The notes under the pieces are model-generated. The model was not told the DNA's origin. It saw only the letters and a list, made by a program, of their open reading frames with translations, and ran no database searches. Below, piece after piece: positions 1 through 9,700 of a stretch of DNA of 64,000 nt. This stretch comes from Desulfobulbaceae bacterium (GTDB lineage Bacteria; Desulfobacterota; Desulfobulbia; Desulfobulbales; Desulfurivibrionaceae): contig SJBG01000002.1 in the NCBI GenBank assembly GCA_004332195.1, forward strand, positions 161,467-225,466, written 5' to 3'. The position numbers were made by a program, and so were the translations under genes. The stretch's first letter is position 1. The number at the start of each line of letters is the position of its first letter.

Positions 1-45
1 GGTGGCAGGCTTCGTAAGGCTGGAACTTATAAGAGGAAACTCAAG

Positions 46-3000
46 ATGACCAAGGCAATGGAAAAAAAGGAGGGCGCGGTGCTTGTGGTTGGCGGCGGCG
101 TGGCCGGAGTGCAGGCCGCGATGGATCTGACCGGGCTGGGCTACTACGTTTACCTGGTGGAAAAAGCTCCGACCGTCGGCGGGGCTATGGCCATGTTGGA
201 CAAGACCTTTCCCACCAATGACTGTTCACTCTGAATACTTGCGCCTATTTTGGTCGAGGCCGGTCGGTCTCCCAACATCGAGCTTCTGAGTAACACCGAT
301 TTCCTTGCCCTCGACGGCAAGCCGGGGGCATTTACGGCCAGGGTGCGGGTGCGCCCTCGTTATATTATCCCTGAAAAATGCACGGCTTGCGGGATGTGTG
401 CCCAGTACTGTCCCCGGCACCTGGTGGATGGTTACAACGAGGGCCTGGCCCTGACCCGGCCGATTCATATTGATTATCCCCAGGCAGTGCCGGCCAGTTA
501 TTTTATTGATCCTAAGGCATGTATGTACCTCAAAAACGGGACCTGCATGATTTGCCTTTCGGTCTGTCAGACCAGGGCTATCAATTTTGACCAGCAAGCT
601 GAGGAACGTGAACTGCACGTCGGGGCGGTGGTTATGGCTCCCGGTTTTGGTCGGATCCCCGATTCGGCACTTGAAAAATACAGTTACGGCGCGCACCCCG
701 ATGTGGTCACCAGCCTGGAGTTTGAACGGATGCTCTGTGCCTCCGGGCCCTTTGAGGGAAAACTGTTGCGGCTTTCCGATCGCCGGCACCCCAAAAGTCT
801 CGCCTTTATTCAGTGCGTGGGCTCTCGGGATCTTGGTTGCGATAACGGGTACTGCTCATCGGTCTGCTGCATGTACGCGATCAAAGAGGCGCTGGTGGCC
901 AAGGAGCATGAACCGGAGCTCGATATCACCATCTATTACATTGATATGCGGACCCAAGGCAAAGGCTTTGATGCCGCCCGAATCCGAGCGGAGGATAAGG
1001 GCATCAAGTTTGTCCGGGCCCGGGTTGCCGAGGTCATGCCCTGGGGGCAACAGCTCAAACTGGCCTACTCAACCCTGGATGGCGGCCATTTTTTTAAGGC
1101 CTACGATATGGTGGTTCTGGCGGTGGGTCTTGATGCCCCTGCCGATGCGGCCAAGCTGGCCCAGTCGGCGGGATTTGCGCTTAACCATTATGATTTTTGT
1201 CAGACCACAACCTTCAGCCCGCTGCAAAGCAGTCGGGCAGGGGTGGTGGTGGCCGGGGCCTTCCAGGGGCCCAAGGATATTCCGGAAAGTGTGACTCAAT
1301 CAAGTGCGGTGGCCGGCCTGGTCTCGGCCTTGACCAAGCAGGAACGAGGCAAGGGCTACGTAATCAAGACCTATCCTCAAGAGCAGCAGGTGAGCGATGA
1401 TGAGGAGGTCCGAATCGGGGTTTTCGTTTGCCACTGCGGGGTCAACATCGCCGGAGTCGTGGATGTGCCCAGTGTTGATCAGTATGTGGAGGGTATGGAG
1501 GGGGTGGTTTTCCACGCTCAAAGTTTATATAGCTGCTCCCAGGATGCCCAGGAGGTCTTGAAACAGAAGATCAAGGAGCACAGACTCAATCGGGTGGTCA
1601 TTGCCGCCTGCTCCCCCCGAACCCATGAGCCGCTCTTTCAGGAAACCCTCAAGGATGCCGGCCTAAATCGTTGTCTTTTCGAGATGGTTAACATTCGCGA
1701 CCAATGTTCCTGGGTGCATGCCAACGAGCCGCAAGCGGCCACTTTCAAGGCCAAAGACCTGGTGCGGATGGGGATTGCCAAAGCGCGTCATATCAAGCCG
1801 CTGCCCGAACAGACGGTATCGGTGATCGACAAGGCTTTGGTGATCGGCGGCGGAATTGCCGGATTGACCGCAGCTCTCAGTCTGGCTGATCAGGGTTTTC
1901 TCACCTCTCTGGTGGAGAAGCAACCGCACCTCGGTGGTCATTTGCATGACGCCCGTTACACCTTGCGGGGCGATGATACCGCTAAAATCCTTAAAAATTT
2001 GATTAACCAGGTGCGAAAACACCAGAATATCGAAGTTTACTTGAGCAGTGAACTGGGGCAGATCACCGGTTATGTCGGAAATTTTTCCTCGCAGATCAAG
2101 GGAAAAAAAACTGATGATCAGACGACCATCGTTGAGCACGGGGTGATTGTGATTGCCACCGGCGGGCGGGAGCATCGCCCGCCCAGGGTGTTGGATGCGC
2201 CGATTAAGTATTCCGATCGGGTCTTGACCCAGAACGATCTGGAACGTCGCCTGGCTGGTCGAGCCAGGAACCGGGCGCCGGGTTTGGTGGTGATGATTCA
2301 ATGCGCTGGCAGTCGGGGGGATGATTTGAGTTATTGCAGCAAGCAGTGCTGCAACGAAGCGGTGAAAAACGCGCTGAAAATTAAAGAGATAAACCCGGCG
2401 GCTCAGGTGGTGGTTCTTTATCGCGATCTTCGCACCTACGGTTACGCCGAGGATGCTTATCGTGAGGCCCGAGAAAAAGGGGTGCTCTTCATTCCTTACA
2501 GCCTTGACCCCAAACCCAAGCTCAATGCCGAAGGCAAAGCCCCCGAGGTTGCCTTTTACGATCCAATTCTCCGCGAGGAGGTGACCTTGGCCCCGGATCT
2601 GCTGGTCTTAAGCACCGGGATCGTCCCGGAGGACACTGAGGAGTTGAGCAAGCTGCTCAAGGTCCCGATTACCTCCGACAAGTTTTTCCTTGAAGCCCAT
2701 GTTAAACTGCGGCCGGTGGAGTTGCCGGTTGCCGGAGTTTATGTATGTGGCCTGGCGCATTCACCGCAACCGGTGGAGGAGATCATCGTCCAGGCCCAAG
2801 CGGCGGCAGCCAAGGCGGCGATCCCGATGGTCAAGGGTCATGTCTTGGTGGAGCCAACGGTCTCCACCGTTGATCAGCCCAGTTGCATCGGCTGCGGGAT
2901 TTGCGAGGCACTCTGCCCTTATCAGGCCATCCGTATGATTAAGGATGAAAAAAACAAGCGCAAGGCGGAGACCATTACCGCATCCTGCAAGGGCTGTGGC

Positions 3001-3096
3001 ATCTGTGCCTCCCACTGCCCGGTGTTCGCTATTTCCATGGGCGGCTTTACCGATGAACAGATCAAAGCCCAAATCAAGGCTTTTGGCGCAAGCTGA
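46..3096 (+). CDS. hdrA: HdrA-like FAD/iron-sulfur protein, selenoprotein
   Basis: Heterodisulfide-reductase A type flavoprotein, expected to move or bifurcate electrons between iron-sulfur partners in the cytoplasm. The 1016-residue frame contains one in-frame UGA (232-234, residue 63) inside the motif [14 protein letters not shown], where homologues have cysteine; the same frame resumes at once with typical HdrA sequence, so it is read as selenocysteine. Visible domains: Rossmann GGGVAG near residue 16; ferredoxin-like cysteines [11 protein letters not shown] near 112 and a further set near 165; a second HdrA-like half with VCHCG near 463 and GGGIAG near 601; two C-terminal 4Fe-4S motifs, CIGCGIC near 947 and CKGCGIC near 981. 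It is thus a duplicated, fused HdrA, about 1.5 times the usual 650 residues. The start ATG follows GAGGAAAC. The next gene encodes its usual partner MvhD. An upstream reading frame may end in ATGA overlap with this start, but only 15 codons of it are in view. Confidence 0.9.
232..234 (+). other. In-frame UGA, selenocysteine codon of HdrA
   Basis: The UGA sits between PTNDCSL and [11 protein letters not shown] in an uninterrupted HdrA frame. Known HdrA proteins carry cysteine at this place. Seen: the frame is open for 62 codons before and 953 after. Inferred: decoding as Sec. A sequencing error or nonsense mutation is unlikely because the partner gene shows the same substitution at its own conserved cysteine. 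Confidence 0.85.
256..271 (+). promoter_or_regulatory. Candidate SECIS hairpin of hdrA
   Basis: GAGGCC (256-261) can pair with GGTCTC (266-271) through one G-U wobble, enclosing the loop GGTC. It begins 21 nt after the UGA. Bacterial SECIS elements lie just 3' of the UGA and present a bulged or looped GU to SelB; the E. coli fdhF loop contains GGUC. The fold was found by eye and not computed. Confidence 0.5.
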
Positions 3097-3254
3097 AAAG
3101 CCCTCTGACGTTACTTTCGCCTGGGCATAATCCAGTTGAGGGGTGAGGGTGTGGGTTCTGAGTGCTGAACTTTGAGTTTTGGGTTTTGCTGAAATTCCCC
3201 GGGGTGAGGGGTTTTGCAAGAGGCTTGAATTCCAAATTATAAGGAGTGGTTTTT

Positions 3255-3875
3255 ATGACGAGTGAAGAGTTTAACCCACGCATCTTGGGGTTTCTCTGCA
3301 ACTGGTGCTGCTACGCGGCGGCCGACGGGGCCGGGGCCTCGCGCTACCAGTATCCGCCCAATCTGCGGACTATCCGCATCATGTGCACTGGCAGGCTTGA
3401 CCCGGCCTTTGTCTTCCGGGCTTTTGTCGAAGGGGCCGACGGTATTTTCACCGGTGGCTGACAACTTGGCGAGTGTCATTACCAGGTTGGTAATTACGAT
3501 GCCATGGGTGCCAGTTTTTTAATTAAAAAAATCTTGGTCGAGATCGGTTTGCAACCGGAGCGTTTTGGTCTGCAATGGGCTTCCGCCGCTGAGGCTCCTT
3601 ATTTTGTTCGCTTGATCACTGAGTTTACCACTGAGATGAAGGAGCTCGGCCCTATCGGGATCAGCGAAGGTCTAAGCCCGGAGGAATTGCAAAAACGCCT
3701 GCAGGCAGCGCTGAAGTTGGTGGAGGGTCGCAAATTACGGATGAGTTTCGGCAACGCCACCAAAGCAATGCGCAAGGATGGGATTTTCACCAAGGAACAT
3801 ATCGACGAAGTTTTCGCCGCCAAAATGGAAAAATCCATCTCCACCAGCGACCTTGTCCCATCACCAGCCTCGTGA
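3255..3875 (+). CDS. mvhD: MvhD-like hydrogenase/Hdr iron-sulfur subunit, selenoprotein
   Basis: MvhD-family subunit, which passes electrons between a dehydrogenase or hydrogenase and HdrA through a 2Fe-2S centre. The frame holds one UGA (3459-3461, residue 69) in IFTGG-U-QLGECHYQVGNY; the family motif is GCHxGDCHYxxGNY, so Sec replaces the first cysteine. Early cysteines FLCNWCCYAAADGAG and MCTGR match the family. ATG at 3255 is chosen because AAGGAG lies 9 bases upstream; an in-frame GTG at 3246 would overlap that site. At 206 residues it is longer than a plain MvhD of about 140; residues after about 120 form a helical extension of a kind seen in many bacterial versions. The 158 bases between it and hdrA contain no gene. 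Probably co-transcribed with hdrA. Confidence 0.88.
3459..3461 (+). other. In-frame UGA, selenocysteine codon of MvhD
   Basis: The UGA replaces the first conserved cysteine of the MvhD cluster motif, and the reading frame continues with GECHYQVGNYDAMGA directly after it. This is a second, independent Cys-to-Sec site in the same pair of partner genes. Confidence 0.87.
3478..3494 (+). promoter_or_regulatory. Candidate SECIS hairpin of mvhD
   Basis: ATTACC (3478-3483) pairs perfectly with GGTAAT (3489-3494) around the loop AGGTT, starting 16 nt after the UGA. Position, small stem and GGU in the loop agree with bacterial SECIS elements recognised by SelB. Found by eye. Confidence 0.6.
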
Positions 3876-3954
3876 TTGCTCGTGATCCAAGGCCTTAAAG
3901 ACGGCTTGCGCCGTGCGCCGAACCAGTCGCCTCTGTTTGGCGCTTTTGGCTAGA

Positions 3955-4019
3955 GGCTACCTTGGAGAATTAGCTATTTTGTTTAAGTTTACGGCATGCG
4001 AAAAAAATTACCGCAAGTT
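3955..4019 (+). repeat. Truncated left half of family-1 inverted-repeat element
   Basis: Matches the left portion of the element seen complete at 5812-5958 (GGCTACCTTG, then GCTATTTTG, then ACGGCATGCG and a polyA-TTACCGCA block) with several changes; the right half is missing and replaced by unrelated sequence. It lies between the convergent mvhD and nadC genes. Confidence 0.75.
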
Positions 4020-4059
4020 CGTCACGGATCATGCTGTTTGGGATCACCCAATCCTTTCT

Positions 4060-4941
4060 CTAAAGGCTGATATCAAAACGATTGATCATTTCCATGCTGA
4101 TGTCTTTGGCTGGGGCTGAGTGGGTGAGGGCGCCGATGGAGATGCGATCCACCCCGCAGGCCGCGATTTCCCGGACATTTTTCAAGTTAACCCCGCCCGA
4201 GGCCTCCAGCGTCGCCCGGCTTTTGACCAGGGTTACCGCCCGGCGCATCAACTCCGGGCTCATGTTGTCCAGCATAATGACTCCGACTCTGGCGGCCAGA
4301 GCTTCCTCTACCTGGGCCAGGGTTTCGCATTCGACCTCAATATCCATCACCTGTTTGTGGTATGCGCGAACTTTTTGCACGGCTGTGGTAATTGAACCGG
4401 CCGCGGCGATATGATTGTCTTTGATCAGTATCCCGTTACTGAGGTTAAAACGGTGATTGACCCCGCCACCGAGTCGCACCGCGTATTTTTCCAGGACCCG
4501 CAGACCAGGGGTGGTTTTGCGGGTATCCATAATTTGCGCCGGCCAGCCGCTGACCGCCGCAACGAACTCGGCGGTCAGGGTGGCAATGCCGGCCAGCCGC
4601 TGGCAGAGATTCAGAGCCAGGCGCTCTGCGGCCAATAAATCACGGGTGGGCCCCTTAAGGCGAAGGAATATCTCGCCGGCTGTGACTCGTCGGCCATCGG
4701 GTAGGGCTTGACACTCAATTGCCGGGTTGACCATCTGAAAAACCAGGGGCGCCAGATATTCCGCCCCGGCCTGGATCATGTTCTCCCTGGCGATAAAGAC
4801 CGCCATTCCCTGTAGTTTCGGAGAAAAAATCGCTTCCCCGGTGATATCACCCCGACCCAGATCTTCCTCTAGAAAGTACCGCAGGGCTCGGCGCAAGTCG
4901 GGATCTTTGAACAAATCGTAGCCTTGGTTGTCTTTTCCCAT
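4060..4941 (-). CDS. nadC: Nicotinate-nucleotide pyrophosphorylase (carboxylating)
   Basis: Quinolinate phosphoribosyltransferase: converts quinolinate and PRPP to nicotinate mononucleotide in NAD synthesis. Family signatures are clear over the whole length: EDLGRGDIT near the N-terminus, the binding segment MDTRKTTPGLR, EKYAVRLGGGVNHR, IKDNHI, the EVE segment and the terminal (E)ASGG...GVDRISIGALTHS barrel end. The inner ATG (MGKDNQG, 293 aa) is preferred over the upstream one at 4992, since the first 17 codons are not family-like; neither has a strong ribosome site. Repeat family 3 lies directly upstream, and the next gene is divergent. Confidence 0.95.
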   Translation of the reverse strand: MGKDNQGYDLFKDPDLRRALRYFLEEDLGRGDITGEAIFSPKLQGMAVFIARENMIQAGAEYLAPLVFQMVNPAIECQALPDGRRVTAGEIFLRLKGPTRDLLAAERLALNLCQRLAGIATLTAEFVAAVSGWPAQIMDTRKTTPGLRVLEKYAVRLGGGVNHRFNLSNGILIKDNHIAAAGSITTAVQKVRAYHKQVMDIEVECETLAQVEEALAARVGVIMLDNMSPELMRRAVTLVKSRATLEASGGVNLKNVREIAACGVDRISIGALTHSAPAKDISMEMINRFDISL

Positions 4942-5000
4942 TATACTGACTAATCCTGTGAATTCCCGGTTAAACCGGTGGCAATAGATCACTAGGGCTA

Positions 5001-5089
5001 TTAAATTTAGCGAAACTCAGAGCGGTAAAAGTTTACCAGTGCCTCAGCTTTGTTCATTTGGGCCTTTAAAGCATAGCGTGCTACGTGAG
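5001..5089 (+). repeat. Family-3 element, copy A
   Basis: Begins TTAAATTTAGCGAAA and continues with a segment around CCTCAGCTTTGTTCATTTG and TTTAAAGCATAGCGTGCTAC. The inner segment recurs inverted at 15424-15504, where the same TTAAATTTAGCGAAA end adjoins its other side. Together they imply an element with inverted TTAAATTTAGCG ends. Confidence 0.65.
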
Positions 5090-5177
5090 AAGGTCAAAAT
5101 GGGCGAAGATGGGGTGCTGGCAAACTTTTACAACCGGCAACTATAATGGGGTCAACGATAAGAACAAGGAGAAAAAA

Positions 5178-5777
5178 ATGTTGGAACCGAAAAAACCCGC
5201 CGTAAAGACGGTCAGACGAGACCAGGCATTCTTCCTCGCTTTCGCCTGCCTGGTGATGGGCTTTTTAGTTGGGATAGTTTTCAGTATCTATAAAATGCCG
5301 GGGGCCACCTGGGGTGACAAAATTGCGGCGCAACACCAGGTGATGAGCCCGGGACAGCTCAGAGTCCTGGAAAGCCTGGAACAAAAGGTGGCGACCGATC
5401 CGGATAACGTTCAGGCCTGGACCCAACTTGGCCACCTTTATTTTGACGCCAATCGATTTCATTCGGCCATCGCCGCCTATACCCGCTCGCTGGAGTTGGC
5501 GCCCAACAACCCCGACGTGCTTGCCGACCTGGGAGTGATGTATCGCCGCATCGGGGAACCCTTAAGAGCCGTCGCGCTTTTTGAGCAGGCCATCGCCCTT
5601 AACCCCCTTCACGAAACGGCCCGCTTCAACCAGGGAACCGTGTTGCTCCACGACCTAAACGATCAAGCGGGGGCCTTGAGGGTTTGGCAAGAACTGGTAG
5701 ATATCAACCCCTTGACCTTCGCTCCCAACGGTTACCTGGTTAGTCGCATGATTGAGGATCTGAGACAAGAACAATAG
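5178..5777 (+). CDS. Membrane-anchored TPR protein
   Basis: 199-residue protein with one N-terminal membrane segment (about residues 19-40, AFFLAFACLVMGFLVGIVFS) and then about three tetratricopeptide repeats (DNVQAWTQLGHLYFDANRFHSA, NNPDVLADLGVMYRRIGEP, LHETARFNQGTVLLHD). It is probably a periplasm-facing protein-interaction scaffold, of the kind used in cytochrome or envelope biogenesis; no specific role can be read. Start at 5178 follows AAGGAG at 5166-5171. The gene is monocistronic and ends against a family-1 repeat that separates it from the convergent AsmA-like gene. Confidence 0.85.
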   Translation: MLEPKKPAVKTVRRDQAFFLAFACLVMGFLVGIVFSIYKMPGATWGDKIAAQHQVMSPGQLRVLESLEQKVATDPDNVQAWTQLGHLYFDANRFHSAIAAYTRSLELAPNNPDVLADLGVMYRRIGEPLRAVALFEQAIALNPLHETARFNQGTVLLHDLNDQAGALRVWQELVDINPLTFAPNGYLVSRMIEDLRQEQ

Positions 5778-5811
5778 CGGCGGCTAAAAAACAAGTGGTA
5801 ATTTTGTAAAA

Positions 5812-5958
5812 TTAAGGTCACCTTGAAAAATTGCTATTTTGTTCGAGTTTACGGCACGTAAAAAAATTACCGCAGGCATATGGTTGATATTCCGAGGATA
5901 ATTTTTTGAGCATAACGCAGAAATCGGGCGAAAGAGCAATTTTTCAAGGTGGCCTTAA
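5812..5958 (+). repeat. Family-1 inverted-repeat element, complete copy
   Basis: 147-bp unit with ends TTAAGGTCACCTTGAAAAAT and, inverted, ATTTTTCAAGGTGGCCTTAA. The centre holds ACGGCACGTA, a polyA-TTACCGCA block, TTGATATTCCGAGGATAA and ACGCAGAAATCGGGCG. It encodes no protein and lies between two convergent genes. MITE-like: terminal inverted repeats, TTAA at both edges and several near-identical copies in the window. Confidence 0.85.
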
Positions 5959-5976
5959 TTGAACCTCGGTTATCCG

Positions 5977-6762
5977 TTATGGGGTGGAAGGCAAAACCGG
6001 ACTAATGATGTTAAAGGGCAGCCCCAAGACACTCTCAACTAGGTTAAGCAAACCTTGCCCCACTGCGCCTGGGTCTAAAACGGTGAGATCGGGGTTGCGA
6101 ATATCGCCCCTGAGCCCTACCGGAATGGTGATGATGGTTGCGTTTTCGCCGCCAACAATGCGGCCGATAAAGGGAACTCTACCCACAATGGCGTCAAGGG
6201 TTTTAAAGGGCGCCACCAAAACCACCATATCCGCCTGGTAGCTACCCAAATCCAGCTCACCACGAACGATCAGGTTGAGTCCTTCCCCCCGAACCACCGC
6301 CCTTTCGATGATCAGCAGGTTGTCTTTAATTGCCGCTTCAAACTCCAGTTGATGGTAAGCAAACCCTTGTTCATCAAGACCGCTGATCCTGCCGGTGAAA
6401 ATATCGGCCAGGTTGACTAAGCTAAAAATCCGGGCAATCAGACCCAAACGATAAATGCGACCACCACCCGGCGAGGTTATCTTGACCCTCCCTGCCTGCC
6501 AGAACGTAAAATCACCTTGCAATTCGGCGCTCAGTAGACAATCGCCGCTGATGATGTCTTGATCGATCCCAAGACAGGATAAAATTTTCTCAAAACGAGG
6601 CGTTTGCTGATAAGCAGGCCCAATCCTCAGCAAACTGCCCTCCAGTTCCTGGCTGAAACCTAAGGTTCCGTTAATTTCCAGGTAACATAACACCGCCGAG
6701 TGAATATCGGCGATCACCCCCCCCGTCCGGGGCAAAGAAAGACGGCCGGTTACCGCTTGCAA
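5977..6762 (-). CDS. AsmA-like protein, C-terminal portion (frameshifted from next gene)
   Basis: 261 codons carrying the C-terminal domain of the AsmA/YhdP family (beta-rich, with SPGGGRIYRLGLIARIFSLVNLADI and GVRGEGLN-like segments) that belongs to the long protein encoded just upstream at 6750-10055. The two frames overlap by 13 bp, and this frame stays open backwards into the low-complexity linker, where it reads ETVSETGAETISETGTKTGAG, a more natural linker than the K/Q/R-rich tail of the upstream frame. Most likely one gene of about 1360 codons broken by a +1/-1 shift near 6850-6885, or a sequencing error there. AsmA-like proteins bridge the inner and outer membranes for lipid transport. 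Confidence 0.65.
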   Translation of the reverse strand: MQAVTGRLSLPRTGGVIADIHSAVLCYLEINGTLGFSQELEGSLLRIGPAYQQTPRFEKILSCLGIDQDIISGDCLLSAELQGDFTFWQAGRVKITSPGGGRIYRLGLIARIFSLVNLADIFTGRISGLDEQGFAYHQLEFEAAIKDNLLIIERAVVRGEGLNLIVRGELDLGSYQADMVVLVAPFKTLDAIVGRVPFIGRIVGGENATIITIPVGLRGDIRNPDLTVLDPGAVGQGLLNLVESVLGLPFNIISPVLPSTP

Positions 6763-9700
6763 AATCGGACCCGCGCCTGTTTTTGTGCCTGTTTCTGATA
6801 TTGTTTCCGCACCCGTTTCTGATACTGTTTCCGCGACCTGCCCCGCATTTGTGTAGTATCTTGCTTCGTGTCCCGCCCTGTGGTATTCCGCCCTACATCA
6901 TCCTGGTCTGTAGTATCCTGACCCGTATCCCGCCCGGCAGCACCCTGTCTTGAACCTAAATGGTGAGCCGCTTTCGCCGTGACCTGTCTTGATCTGGCAT
7001 CAAACTCCGTCAAATGGAAATTTATGCCTCCCGACAACAGTTGACCGGTCTGCTGTTGCGAGCCGGCAACAAATTGCGGTTGTCGAGCCTTTAGCTCTTC
7101 CCACCAGGCCAGCAAAGTCCGGCGGCGCAAAAAGGAGGAGAAGAGTTCAAGCTCCAGATTGAAACCGGCTTTGGTGGGCTTGATCGTCCCGCTCAGTTCA
7201 AGTTGTTCCTGGGCGTTAAGGTTAAGGTTGAGAGCTGGTAATTGCCAGATATCTTCCTGCCCGACCAGATTCAGGGTGTTGATGGTGATAAAATGCTGAC
7301 GATCATCATTATCGGGAAACCAGCGCCAATCTTCCAACAGCAGATGGCCGGAAAAAATCGGGACCAGGGGTTGTTCCTTGTGGGGCGCTGGTTCGGGCAA
7401 TAAAAAACGGCCGTCACCACGCAAATCCCCCAGTTGCAGATGAATATTGGTTATATTAAAAAATCGCTCGATGGCGCTGGAACGCAATTCTCCGCGAAAA
7501 TGGCCGCTGACCGGGGAAAAAGCAGGATCGGCGAGGGCTGCCTCCGGGGTTTTGAGCCGGGCCGGCCAACCTCGGTGTCCGCTAACCAGAGTCATGCTCA
7601 ACTCGGCAATCCGCTCGACTGTTCGCTCGACGGTCTGCCGGCTTTCAACAACTTTCGCCGTAAGATCAAGGGTCTGTCCTCTGCGACCAATGACGGCGAA
7701 TTCCAGCGTCAGCTCTGTTTGACCAGCCCCACGGCGCAAAGTTTCGTCCTGTTCAAACTGACCAGCATTGACGTACAGGCCTCCGGCCAGCTCAAATGAT
7801 TGATCGTCCCACTGGAAAATCAAGGGCGCCAGCCCCATTGGGGCTTGGGGCACCAGGCTAGCCGGCAGCCAGTCTCGCTCCCGCAGCCAGGACTCACCTG
7901 CCCCCGTCAACTGGCCGGTCAAACCCACAGTTCCCTGCCAGTTGCCCAGTTGCTGATGTTCCAGGTTGCCGTCCAAGGTAAAAGCGCTGCCGACCAGTTC
8001 TCCCACTAGTCCCTGCAATTTAACACGCTTTTCACTTATTTTAAGGCGACCACTGGGGCTAAAAACCGTGGTCGCCAGCAGTGGTGAAAACCAGTTGAGC
8101 CGGCGCACATCCACGGTCGCCGCGTAGCGCCAATGCTCCGGGGCAAAAAGTTCGCCGGCGACCTGCCCTTGATTAATGGCCAGTTCCCCATCAATTGTCG
8201 TCAGAACCGACCCTAGAAATTCATCCAGGGCGGGATAGCTGCTCAGATGCTGAAAAAGAACAGCGCTGTCTAAGTCCACTGCCACTTGTTCCAGGACAAA
8301 GGGGGCTTGTGGGCTCAATTCAATCCGACCAGCGGCCTGGTGGAGGCGCAGCGGTCCCGCTGTTACCTTTAGCTCACTCCACCTGACTTCCCTTTGATTG
8401 ATCAGTCCGCTGCCCCGTTCCACCAGCAAGGGCCAAGGCAGACGATCATAAACGAATTTACCGTCAATTTGGTTAAGCGTAATCTCCACGGCATAATCCC
8501 GCCAACTATCGCCAATCACCAGATGTCCGGCGGCCTGTCCTTCCGCCTGGGAAAAACGAGCCAACTCTTCTTGAAAACTCTGGTGTTTGACTAGACCGGG
8601 CAGCACCTCCAGCAAGTCGCCAAAATCGACGTCCATTGCCAGGTCAAGTTTTAGAACCGGATTAGCTTTGAGCAGCCCGACGCTGAAAGTGCCGTGAGAT
8701 GCCCGGCTGCGTCCCAGAACGGCCGTGGCCTGACGCAACCCTAAGACGCCGTTTTCAATCAGCAGTGAACCCGTAACCTCGGGCAAGTAGAGATCGAACA
8801 TCGGCACCATTATTTCCGCCCGCTCGACTTCCACCTCGACAACCATTTTTTTAGTTACGGTGGCGGCGTCCAACCACTCACTTGCCGACCCGGTAAAACG
8901 AAAAGCCGCTTGCGAGGCCTGGCCGCTGAGCACAATATCTCCGATTTTTCTAGCCGTTTTGTCGGTGCCCAGCAAGCTCAACATGGCCGCCCGAATTTCG
9001 TTGACGGCCAAGTCGCGGCCATCAAGATCAACCTCCCAGTGAGGCTCATCGGTTGCCGTCGTCCGGCCAGATCGGGCGATCATGCCGCTGAGTCGGACCC
9101 CCGGCTCTTTGATTTCGAGATCCCGAACCTGCAACTGCCAATCATCATGACGCCGGATCAACTTCAGATCAATCAGGCCACCGTCAAATTTAACTGTGTT
9201 AACCGTCCCGACAGTGGAAGCAGGTGAATCGGCGGTGAAAGCGGATGCATCGGCAGTTTTTGCCGGAGCCAGGAGAAAACTGGACAGCGCGCCAGCCAAG
9301 GTAGCGTCGATAAGCTCTCGGCCGACCCCATTCACCGTCAGGTGCAGATTGGTCGTGCCTGGCAGGGGGGTTATCCGGCCAAACACCGGGGCTGAGACCA
9401 GTTCATACAGCCGCAACCCGTCGCCGATGGCCTGAAAGTGATAATCTCCAGCCAGATGGAGATTCCCACGCAAGCTTAAGCGATCGCCAAAGGAAGGGAG
9501 AACGCTTAAGTCCAGCTTAAGGCCGGTTGGACTTAGTTTGATTGCCGCGTCAAGGCCGTGAAAGCGCACGCCGGCAAATTGAATGCCATTGGGTCTAACC
9601 GTATCGTTAATTTCAATGGTTCCGCCGGTTATTTCAATGGCCCCCGTGAAGGCACGGGGAAAGATGGGCGGCGGCAAGGCAGGATCGTAACAGACGGACA

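Noticed and set aside
1..49. C-terminus of an upstream gene ending in ATGA overlap with hdrA
   Set aside because: Only 15 codons are visible, too little to support a feature.
226..789. Long minus-strand frames inside hdrA and other genes
   Set aside because: Antisense shadows of well-supported genes in GC-rich sequence with no family resemblance.
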